Position numbers and translations under genes: made by a program
Notes under the pieces: generated by a model
Databases searched by the model: none
What the model saw: only the letters and a program-made list of their open reading frames with translations
Told to the model about the DNA's origin: nothing
Origin: Bacteroidales bacterium
GTDB taxonomy: Bacteria; Bacteroidota; Bacteroidia; Bacteroidales; F082
Assembly: GCA_024689285.1 (NCBI GenBank)
Contig: JAILDR010000159.1
Coordinates: 1-16,179 of the forward strand
DNA: 16,179 nt
Direction of reading: 5' to 3'
In this document: in pieces, positions 1 through 7,231 of the stretch
Numbering within the stretch: the first letter of the stretch is position 1
Layout of the letters: the number at the start of each line of letters is the position of its first letter

Positions 1-98
1 GCTTTTTCTTGTTTGGCTCCAACGTAGCCTTTCGTCGTACCGCAAGAGGATAGCAATAAAGAAGATGCAACGAAGAAAAGAAGTACTAGCTTTTTCAT
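1..98 (-). CDS. Putative lipoprotein, N-terminal fragment
   Basis: Only the first 32 or so codons lie in the window; the gene runs off the left edge. Translation from the ATG at 98 gives a classic lipoprotein signal peptide: MKK at the start, a run of Leu, Phe, Val, Ala and Ser, then a lipobox reading LLSSC-G with the Cys at about residue 20. Signal peptidase II would be expected to cleave there and leave a lipidated, membrane-anchored protein. The mature start, CGTTKGYVGAKQEK, is short and low in complexity, so no family can be named. The gene begins 19 bases after the purM stop on the same strand, so it probably shares that transcript. The call as a lipoprotein rests on the visible signal peptide; its function is unknown. 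Confidence 0.72.
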   Translation of the reverse strand, partial: MKKLVLLFFVASSLLLSSCGTTKGYVGAKQEK

Positions 99-117
99 GT
101 TTGTATGTTTTGATTGG

Positions 118-1278
118 TTAGTACTCGAATGTTCCAAACTCGCTCTTAATCGTCAGTCTTTTAGTTTCCGAAGCCTCCACATGCCCAATAATCTGGCTGT
201 CAATATTGAACTGTTTTGCAATAGCAATCATTTCATTGGCGGCTTTTTCGTTGGTGTAGATTTCAAGACGTGAACCCATATTGAAGACTTTGTACATCTC
301 ATGCCAGTCGGTGCCAGAGGCGGCTTGAATCATGCGGAACAAAGGCGGCAACTCAAGCATGTTGTCTTTCACAATGTGCAGTTTGTCAATGAAATGCAGT
401 ACCTTTGTCTGGGCACCACCGCTGCAATGGATGATGCCGTGGATTTGCTTGCGGAACTCTTTCAGAATCGGAATCATCAGCGGGGCATAGGTTCGTGTGG
501 GTGAGAGGATAAGTTTGCCTACATCCACGCCTGGCACCTCGGTAGGTTCATTCAGCTTATGAGGTCCTGAATAGACCAAGTTTTCCGGGATGCTGTGGTC
601 GTAGCTCTCTTCGTATTTCTCGGCTAAATAATGGTTCAGCATATCGTGGCGGGCAGAGGTGAGGCCGTTGCTGCCCATACCGCCGTTGTAGCTGTCTTCG
701 TAGGTGGCTTGTCCGTAGGAGGCGAAGGCCACGATAACATCTCCGGGCTGGATGTTGTTTTCAATCACTTCATCGCGACGAAGGCGTGTCGTCACAGTAC
801 TATCCAAAATAACCGTTCGCACCAAGTCACCCACGTCGGCAGTCTCGCCACCTGTGAGGTAGATGCCGATGCCGAGCTTGCGCAGTTTCTCCAAAAAATG
901 CTCCGTTCCGTTGATCAAAGCGGAAATCACCTCTCCGGGGATCAAGCTCTTGTTGCGCCCGATGGTGGAGGAGAGCAGCATGTTGTCGGTTGCGCCAACG
1001 CAAATCAGGTCGTCGGTGTTCATGACTATGGCATCTTGCGCTACGCCTTCCCACACACTCATGTCGCCCGTTTCTTTCCAATAAAGGTAGGCAAGCGAGG
1101 ATTTTGTTCCTGCGCCGTCGGCATGCATGATGTTGCAATAATCAGGGTCACCACCGAGGATGTCAGGGATGATTTTGCAAAAAGCGTTAGGGTAGAGCCC
1201 CTTGTCGAGATTCTTGATGGCGTTGTGAATGTCTTCCTTTTCAGCAGAAACGCCGCGTTGACTATAGCGATTGTCCAT
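118..1278 (-). CDS. purM: Phosphoribosylformylglycinamidine cyclo-ligase (AIR synthase)
   Basis: The 386-aa product matches the PurM family, which closes formylglycinamidine ribonucleotide to aminoimidazole ribonucleotide with ATP in step five of cytosolic purine synthesis. Visible signatures are the N-terminal SQRGVSAEKED, the HADGAGTKSSLAY loop at about 52-64 (the GxGTK element), the NTDDL segment near 87-91 and the GGETADVGD motif near 143-151, with the C-terminal AIR synthase half containing GGMGSNGLTSARHDML. It is about 40 residues longer than the E. coli enzyme, as I recall for the Bacteroidetes form. The ATG at 1278 shares its A with the stop of the upstream PorE-like gene (TAATG), which fixes the start and suggests translational coupling. 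No purine riboswitch or own promoter is visible. Confidence 0.93.
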   Translation of the reverse strand: MDNRYSQRGVSAEKEDIHNAIKNLDKGLYPNAFCKIIPDILGGDPDYCNIMHADGAGTKSSLAYLYWKETGDMSVWEGVAQDAIVMNTDDLICVGATDNMLLSSTIGRNKSLIPGEVISALINGTEHFLEKLRKLGIGIYLTGGETADVGDLVRTVILDSTVTTRLRRDEVIENNIQPGDVIVAFASYGQATYEDSYNGGMGSNGLTSARHDMLNHYLAEKYEESYDHSIPENLVYSGPHKLNEPTEVPGVDVGKLILSPTRTYAPLMIPILKEFRKQIHGIIHCSGGAQTKVLHFIDKLHIVKDNMLELPPLFRMIQAASGTDWHEMYKVFNMGSRLEIYTNEKAANEMIAIAKQFNIDSQIIGHVEASETKRLTIKSEFGTFEY

Positions 1279-3734
1279 TATTTAAACTTTAACTTTTTAT
1301 CCTTAGTATCAAACTCAAAGTTGCCGAGTTGCTTCATGTTCTTCTGTCCTATGACCCATTGCTCAACCATACGCTTGACAACCTTGCATTCTACGTTGTA
1401 GAGCGAACGGCCTGCGATTCTCACTTCCTTGATGACGAAGATGGCATCGTTGGCGATGCCTCCTGTTGTAAGGATCTTATCCACGTCGCCCTTGAAGTCA
1501 TCGGCAGTAATGCGGCCGTTCTTGAGCAGCTCTAAGGCACGGCTTTCCGACACGCAGAAGTCGGCATTTTGGCTATAGGTGAAAGGCTCGTTGTAGCCGT
1601 CCACATTAGCAAAGAAGGTGAAATAGCCTGCCTTGGTTATGTTGAACATCTCACTCTGCTCTTCCTGCGGGTTGATGGCAATGTTGACCGTGCCGCCTTC
1701 GTTGATGTTGGTGCGTGGCACATAGTCCTTGCTTAAGATGCGGAACTCAGTACGACGGTTCATCTGGTGTGCGGCCTCTTTCACTTCGGTATTGGGCAGG
1801 CTGTTGATGAATTCCTCGGTAAGTCTCGTACCTGCCTTGAAAGTGTAGCCTTTCATGGTAATATCGTTTTGGATGGTGCGAGGCACACGTTCACCATAGC
1901 CTTTGGCGGTAAGGCGGAGCGGGTCAATACCTCTGATAATCAAATAGTCAACCACGCTTTGTGCACGCTTTTGCGACAGGATGTCGTTGTGTTCGTCTGT
2001 GTCGCGGCTGTCGGTATGCGAAGCCAATTCAATCGTGATGGTTGGGTTGACTTGCAGGGTCTCGATGAGGCCTTGCAGCGAATCCTCAAATTGTGGCTTG
2101 AGGTCCCACTTTCCCAGGTCATATAAGATGTCGGGAAGCATGATTGGCTCCTGCGGAATGGGTTCGAGGTCGTATTCTTTTTCAAAATCCTTGCTGAACT
2201 CCAGGCCGATAGTGGTCTCTTGTGCGGTAAGGGTGAAATAGTTGTCCTTGTCGATGGAGATGTCGTAGGTAGTGTTCTTGTTGATTTGGCTGTCGCTGAA
2301 ATTGAAGTAACCTTTGTCGTTGGTACGGGTCATCATGTTAGAGCCGTCGGTGCCTATCAGGCGTACGGCAGCGTTGCTGACCAGTTGTTTGGTTTTGGCA
2401 TCCTTGACGGTTCCCGAGAAGGTGAACAAGATAGGTGGTTCTTCAAAATAATAGATGTTGTCCAATCCACGCGTGTTGCCGCGATTCGAGGAGATGAAGC
2501 CACGTTCTTCGGTGGGATGGAAGACGATGGCAAAGTCGTCGCCAGTCGAGTTGATGGGGTGTTTCAGGTTGCGTGGTGCTCCCCATTCTCCAGCGGTGTC
2601 CATTGAGCTGACAAAGATATCCAAACCGCCCATGCCTCCATGTCCGTCGGAGGCGAAGTAAAGCACCGTGTCGTATCTCAGGAAGGGGAATACTTCATTG
2701 CCTGCTGTGTTGATTCTTTCACCAAGGTTGAAAGGGCGTTTGAAGGCTTCGCTGGTGTTGTCGCGCATGGCCATCCAGATGTCGTTGCCACCAAAACCGC
2801 CTTTACGCTCAGCCGCGAAGTAGATGACCAGCTCGTCGCTGGTGAGGGTAGGATGACCTACGATGTCGAGGGTGTCGATGCCAGCAATCTCTACGGGACG
2901 TGCTTCAGAGAAGGCACCTCCGCTCTTGCCGGCCGCCATGATTTGACAACCGTTTTTCTTGTGGGCGTCGCTCAGGCAGCGGGTGAAGTACATTTTGGTG
3001 TATTTTGAGTTCATAAACGGAGTGCCTTCGCTGGCTGTCGTGTTGATCATTTCATTCTCGTCGGCGAGGACGGGCGTGCTCCAGTCGCCTTTGCGGTCTT
3101 GTTTCGAAATGAAAAAGTCGGCGAATTCTTGTCCGGTGATGCCGTCTTTTTCTTTGCCCGTTGCTGCATCGCGGGTGGAGGCAAAGATGATTTCGTTGAA
3201 GTTGTTGCTGGTCCAGGTGGCTCCGTAGTCGGAGTCCTTGGTGGAATTGATTTTTTTCAGGAGCGTAAGCTCATATTTTGAAGGATTTTCCAACCATTCT
3301 TCAATTAGAGCGGTGGTTTCCACCCCGAGAGGTCCTCGTGGGTCATCGGGTACTTTTTCGGAATAGATGCTGTACATCTCGATGGCTTCTTTATATTTCT
3401 GGTTTATCTTGTAGGTCTCGGCCAGATTGAGATAAACCTCGGGATGGGCGAGGGGATAGTCCGTTTTCAGCAGGCGTTTGTAGTAGGGCTCGGCTCGTTT
3501 GGTGAGGCCTATCAGTCGATAGCATTCTCCCATCTGGAAGTTGATGCGGTTGCGCTCTTCCTTGTTGCGGCGCACTTTGCGGTAGGCTTTCTTGTAGCGG
3601 TCGGCGGCTTCGGTATATTGCTTACGACCGAAAGCGAGGTCTGCATTCTTGGCTGGATTTCTTCTTTGTGCGTAAAGGTCGCTGCTCATAAAGATGAACA
3701 GGGCCGAAATGATTATAAGGAGGTATCTTTTCAT
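1278..3734 (-). CDS. PorE-like OmpA-family envelope protein with C-terminal retropepsin-like domain
   Basis: 818 aa from the ATG at 3734. This start is chosen because it opens a good signal peptide (MKRYLLIIISALFIF, likely cleavage after YA at 22), and because a promoter lies inside the 41-residue extension allowed by an upstream ATG at 3857. Domains in order: TPR-like helices at about 30-155; PD40/beta-propeller repeats at about 165-430 (IYFAAERKGGFGGNDIW, LYFASDGHGGMGGLDIF); a carboxypeptidase-regulatory-like domain at about 437-522; an OmpA C-terminal peptidoglycan-binding domain at about 530-670 with SHTDSRDTD and SQKRAQSV (Asp575 and Arg590 as the expected diaminopimelate ligands). This order matches PorE of the type 9 secretion system, which tethers the outer-membrane machine to peptidoglycan. 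Two oddities: there is no lipobox Cys, and residues about 690-818 add a retropepsin-like fold lacking the catalytic DTG. Orthology to PorE, rather than to a related PD40-OmpA paralogue, is inference. Confidence 0.8.
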   Translation of the reverse strand: MKRYLLIIISALFIFMSSDLYAQRRNPAKNADLAFGRKQYTEAADRYKKAYRKVRRNKEERNRINFQMGECYRLIGLTKRAEPYYKRLLKTDYPLAHPEVYLNLAETYKINQKYKEAIEMYSIYSEKVPDDPRGPLGVETTALIEEWLENPSKYELTLLKKINSTKDSDYGATWTSNNFNEIIFASTRDAATGKEKDGITGQEFADFFISKQDRKGDWSTPVLADENEMINTTASEGTPFMNSKYTKMYFTRCLSDAHKKNGCQIMAAGKSGGAFSEARPVEIAGIDTLDIVGHPTLTSDELVIYFAAERKGGFGGNDIWMAMRDNTSEAFKRPFNLGERINTAGNEVFPFLRYDTVLYFASDGHGGMGGLDIFVSSMDTAGEWGAPRNLKHPINSTGDDFAIVFHPTEERGFISSNRGNTRGLDNIYYFEEPPILFTFSGTVKDAKTKQLVSNAAVRLIGTDGSNMMTRTNDKGYFNFSDSQINKNTTYDISIDKDNYFTLTAQETTIGLEFSKDFEKEYDLEPIPQEPIMLPDILYDLGKWDLKPQFEDSLQGLIETLQVNPTITIELASHTDSRDTDEHNDILSQKRAQSVVDYLIIRGIDPLRLTAKGYGERVPRTIQNDITMKGYTFKAGTRLTEEFINSLPNTEVKEAAHQMNRRTEFRILSKDYVPRTNINEGGTVNIAINPQEEQSEMFNITKAGYFTFFANVDGYNEPFTYSQNADFCVSESRALELLKNGRITADDFKGDVDKILTTGGIANDAIFVIKEVRIAGRSLYNVECKVVKRMVEQWVIGQKNMKQLGNFEFDTKDKKLKFK

Positions 3735-3785
3735 AGACGTGAATTCTTTTTTTGCAAACGCAAATTGCGCTGAAATATTATCGGA

Positions 3786-3815
3786 CAAAGGTACAACAAT
3801 TCCGTGAAACTGAAA
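3786..3815 (-). promoter_or_regulatory. Bacteroidetes-type promoter for the PorE-like gene
   Basis: The minus strand reads TACCTTTG at 3793-3786, an exact match to the Bacteroidetes primary-sigma -7 box TAnnTTTG, 52 bases before the ATG at 3734. A weak -33 element (TTTC at 3815-3812) sits 18 bases upstream. The leader between promoter and gene contains the small palindrome CGCAAATTGCG at 3759-3769, of unknown meaning. The secDF terminator lies just upstream, so this promoter probably starts the PorE-like/purM/lipoprotein transcript. Confidence 0.6.
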
Positions 3816-3857
3816 GACGAAATGGGAAAGAAAATATATGGTGTGTTTTTTACGCAA

Positions 3858-3885
3858 AAAATCCCGCCGTTTCCAGCGGGATTTT
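3858..3885 (-). terminator. Rho-independent terminator after secDF
   Basis: A perfect 10-bp stem, AAAATCCCGC paired with GCGGGATTTT, encloses an 8-base loop. On the minus strand it is followed by a run of T (the complement of AAAAAA at 3856-3861). It lies 38 bases past the secDF stop and ahead of the PorE-like promoter, so it separates the two transcripts. Confidence 0.88.
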
Positions 3886-3923
3886 CTTGCAAGCAGTTTA
3901 GAAGGTTAAATATGATGATTTAA

Positions 3924-6900
3924 TCATTTCTTCTTTTTGCCGTCGTTGCTCTCTTCGATGGCCTTGTCTTTCTTGCTGCCTTTCATCAAAACATAGGCGA
4001 AAGGCGAGGACAGGAACACAGAGGAGAATGTACCGGCCAGCACACCGACCAACAGGGCGAAGATGAAGCCGCGGATGGTGTCGCCGCCGAAGATGAAGAT
4101 GGCGAGCAACACGACCAAGGTCGAGCCCGAGGTGTTGAACGAACGGGTCAAGGTGCTGTTCACAGCGCTGACCATGTTCTCCTTCCAAGAGGCTTTCGGG
4201 TGCAGGCTGACGTTTTCACGGACACGGTCGAAGATAACCACGGTGGCGTTGATGGAGTAACCGATGACGGTCAGCACAGCGGCGATGAAGCTTTGGTCGA
4301 CTTCCATGGTGAAGGGCAGGATATTGTAGAACAACGAGTACATACCCAACACAATGATGGTGTCTTGTGCCAGAGCCATAATGGAAGCCACACCATATTG
4401 CCACTTCTTGAATCGAATGGCGATGTAGCAGAACATGAGAGCCAAAGCCACGATGATGGCGATGATGGACTTGCGCGTGACGTCGCTGGCGATGGTGGCA
4501 CCAACTTTCTGCGTGCTCAGGATGCCCACGGTTTCGTCCTCAGAAGAGAACTGAGACATGGTGAGGTTGCTATTGGTGTAGAGACCCTTCAAGCCGTCGT
4601 AAAGGATGACTTGGATAACGCTGTCAACAGCGGGGCTGTCGTTCTTGATTAAGAACTTGGTGGTAATCTTCACTTGACCATTGGTGCCGTAGGTCTTCAC
4701 TTCAGGTGTCGACCAGTCTTCCACCTCTTGGTCAGCTCTCATTTCGAGGGCGTTGTGGATGGAGGCCTTGTCGATATTGACATTCGAAAGGGCTTCGCGC
4801 ACTTGCTCAACCTTCATGTTCGGGTTGTCGAATTGGACCACGTAGTTGCGGCCACCCTTGAAGTCGATACCGAGGTTCAAGCCACGTAAACCGAGCGAAC
4901 CCAAGCTGACGACAAGGAAGCAGATGCAGATAATGAAAGAGGTCTTGCGGATGCCGATGAAGTCGTAGTGCTTGTCCTGCAAGAAGTCGCGAGTCATATT
5001 GGTGGAGAAAGTGATCTCTTTTTCCTTGTCCAGCATACGTTCGAAAATCAAACGTGAGATGAAGATGGACGTGGCAAGGGAGGTCAGGATACCGATACAG
5101 AGGGTGACAGCAAAGCTGTGGACAGGACCTGTACCCAAGACGATGAGGATCACACCGGTAATCAAGGTGGTGACGTTACCGTCGATGATGGCGGAGTAAG
5201 CGTTCTTGTAACCGTCGGAGATGGCGAGTCTCAAACCCTTGCCGGCTTTCACCTCTTCCTTGATACGCTCGAAGATAATCACGTTCGAGTCAACAGCCAT
5301 ACCCAAGGTCAGCACGATACCGGCGATACCGGGCAATGTCAGCACAGAGCCGAGGCAAGCCAACACGCCAAACAGGAAGAACACGTTGACCAACAGGGCG
5401 ATATCTGACACGAAACCAGCCTTGTTGTAGAAGAACACCATGTAAACCAGCACGAGGATGAAGGCAAACACCATACTCCACATACCTTTTTGCACGGCTT
5501 CCTTACCCAACGAAGGACCAACGACCTGCTCTTCAAGGATTCTTGCGGGAGCGGGCAGCTTACCAGCCTTCAGGATGTTGGCCAAGTCTTGGGCTTCCTC
5601 GATGGTCATGCCACCACCGCTGATGGAGGAACGACCGTTCGGGATTTCGCCATTGACAACAGGATAGCTGTAGACGTAGTCGTCAAGGACGATGGCAATC
5701 TGTTTGCCGATGTTCTCGCCGGTGAGACGCTTCCAGGTCTTGGCACCTTCAGAGTTCATCTGGATGGTGACTTCCACTTGGTTGTTTTGACCGTAGTCCT
5801 GACGGGCATCGGTAATGACTTCACCACCGAGGGCGCACTTGTTGTCGCGCGACATCTTCAAGGCCACGAGTTCAAGGTATTCAGCTTCACCTTGAGTGAT
5901 TTCGGGCTTCACCGTCCAGGCGAACTTCATGTTGCGGGGGAAGATGTTCTTCTCTTTCACCTCGGCAAGCATTTTGTTGATGACGGCGGTGTCCTTCACT
6001 TGAGCGATACCCACGCGGGCAGTCTCGCCAGGCACAAACTGACCGGCTTCGTTCTGATAGTATGAAGGTTGCAGATAGGCGTACAGCGGGTTGTTTTCCT
6101 GATATTGGTTCAGCTGTTCATCTTCGCTAAGTTCTTCCCCGGTCTCCTCGGTAGCCTCGGCCAGCTCGTCAAGCGGATTGGCTTGGGTGCTGTCAGCCAC
6201 AGTTTCGGTAGCCTCTTCGCTCAGGGCAACTTCTTCGCTTTCAACGGCGGCAGGAGTCTCTTCAACGATGCCCGTCTCTTCGAGAGCTTTTTGAGCCTTT
6301 CTGGTTTTGGCCAGTTCGGCGTTGGCTTCGTCGAAATAGCGGTACAGCTCGCTGAAGGTGTAAGTCTCCCAGAACTCAAGTTGTGCTGTGCCTTGGAGGA
6401 GCTTACGCACGCGCTTCGGGTCCTTGATACCGGGCAGTTCGACGAGGATGCGGCCCGAGCCTTCCATCTTCTGGATGTTGGGCTGTGCCACGCCGAAACG
6501 GTCGATACGGGTGTGGAGAATCTGGTAAGAACGGTTGATGGCGTCTTCACTCTCGGCGCGCAACACCTTCAGCACTTCGCTGTTGGAGGAATTGACCGTG
6601 ATGCCTTTGTCCTTGAATTCATATAAGAAAATCGAAGCAAGTCTTGCATTGGGGTCAATTTGCTCGAAAGCTTCGCCAAACAGCGTCACGAAGTCGCCCT
6701 CGCTTTTCTCTTGACGGATGGTCGCTTCCTGCATGGCCTGTACGAAGACGGGGTCTTGCGAGTTGCCCGACAAGGCGTTGACGATGTCTTTCACAGAGAC
6801 TTCAAGGGTAACGTTCATACCGCCCTTCAAGTCCAAACCCAAGTTGATTTCTCTTTCCTTCGCATCGCGGTAGGTGTACTTCTTCACCAAAAGATTGTAC

Positions 6901-7121
6901 ACATTCACGTTGCTGATCGAGTCAAGATAGTACGTCTCTTTCTGGTCTTTGATGAGATTGTACTCCGACTCGCCTTCCTTTGCAAGTTTGCTAGCCTCAT
7001 TCATTGCAAACTTCGCGGCTTTCCTTTCTGTACGCTTGGTCACGATTGTGAACGAAAGCTGATAGAGGAAAATCAGCCCGAAGATGATGGCTAACGTCCT
7101 GATTGCTCCTTTGTTTTGCAT
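3924..7121 (-). CDS. secDF: Protein translocase SecDF (fused SecD-SecF)
   Basis: The 1065-aa product is a single-chain SecD-SecF, the RND-type inner-membrane subunit that uses the proton gradient to pull proteins through SecYEG. The SecD half shows an N-terminal membrane helix, NLGLDLKGGMNV at about 93-104, ILVELPGI at 225-232, and after five-helix packing starts near 548, GMAVDSNVIIFERIKEE with the conserved Asp611. The SecF half shows GIDFKGGRNY at 751-760, GYSINATVVIFDRVREN at 954-970 and LTRSFNTSG with Arg993. A Glu/Ala-rich, disordered-looking insertion fills about 282-338 in the first periplasmic domain. The Asp normally found in the SecF GYSIND motif is Ala959. The C-terminus is highly charged and ends in KKKK. 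It follows the ABC permease gene by 95 bases, has a candidate promoter, and ends at a strong terminator. Confidence 0.96.
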   Translation of the reverse strand: MQNKGAIRTLAIIFGLIFLYQLSFTIVTKRTERKAAKFAMNEASKLAKEGESEYNLIKDQKETYYLDSISNVNVYNLLVKKYTYRDAKEREINLGLDLKGGMNVTLEVSVKDIVNALSGNSQDPVFVQAMQEATIRQEKSEGDFVTLFGEAFEQIDPNARLASIFLYEFKDKGITVNSSNSEVLKVLRAESEDAINRSYQILHTRIDRFGVAQPNIQKMEGSGRILVELPGIKDPKRVRKLLQGTAQLEFWETYTFSELYRYFDEANAELAKTRKAQKALEETGIVEETPAAVESEEVALSEEATETVADSTQANPLDELAEATEETGEELSEDEQLNQYQENNPLYAYLQPSYYQNEAGQFVPGETARVGIAQVKDTAVINKMLAEVKEKNIFPRNMKFAWTVKPEITQGEAEYLELVALKMSRDNKCALGGEVITDARQDYGQNNQVEVTIQMNSEGAKTWKRLTGENIGKQIAIVLDDYVYSYPVVNGEIPNGRSSISGGGMTIEEAQDLANILKAGKLPAPARILEEQVVGPSLGKEAVQKGMWSMVFAFILVLVYMVFFYNKAGFVSDIALLVNVFFLFGVLACLGSVLTLPGIAGIVLTLGMAVDSNVIIFERIKEEVKAGKGLRLAISDGYKNAYSAIIDGNVTTLITGVILIVLGTGPVHSFAVTLCIGILTSLATSIFISRLIFERMLDKEKEITFSTNMTRDFLQDKHYDFIGIRKTSFIICICFLVVSLGSLGLRGLNLGIDFKGGRNYVVQFDNPNMKVEQVREALSNVNIDKASIHNALEMRADQEVEDWSTPEVKTYGTNGQVKITTKFLIKNDSPAVDSVIQVILYDGLKGLYTNSNLTMSQFSSEDETVGILSTQKVGATIASDVTRKSIIAIIVALALMFCYIAIRFKKWQYGVASIMALAQDTIIVLGMYSLFYNILPFTMEVDQSFIAAVLTVIGYSINATVVIFDRVRENVSLHPKASWKENMVSAVNSTLTRSFNTSGSTLVVLLAIFIFGGDTIRGFIFALLVGVLAGTFSSVFLSSPFAYVLMKGSKKDKAIEESNDGKKKK

Positions 7122-7198
7122 TGTAAAACTGATTTAATTATTTGACTTTTAATTTATTGAATTCCTAAAATAGATGTTTTTACCCAAAATTGAGCCTG

Positions 7199-7231
7199 CA
7201 AAAATAAGAAATAATTCTATTTGTATTTCAA
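7199..7231 (-). promoter_or_regulatory. Candidate Bacteroidetes promoter for secDF
   Basis: The minus strand reads TATTTTTG at 7206-7199, matching TAnnTTTG, with TTG at 7231-7229 after a 22-base spacer. The -33 part overlaps the last codons of the ABC permease gene. It would give secDF a leader of about 70 bases, in which I see neither a small ORF (no VemP- or SecM-like arrest peptide) nor a terminator. Readthrough from the upstream operon therefore remains possible. Confidence 0.4.

Noticed and set aside
631..1401. 256-aa plus-strand ORF opposite purM
   Set aside because: It lies antisense to a clear purM, spans the junction with the PorE-like gene, and has His/Val-rich shadow composition.
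3735..3857. 41-residue N-terminal extension of the PorE-like protein
   Set aside because: It would bury the signal peptide and cover a promoter and untranslated leader; the ATG at 3734 gives a normal export signal.
7122..7216. Secretion-arrest leader peptide upstream of secDF
   Set aside because: No ATG-initiated small ORF is found in the leader on the coding strand.
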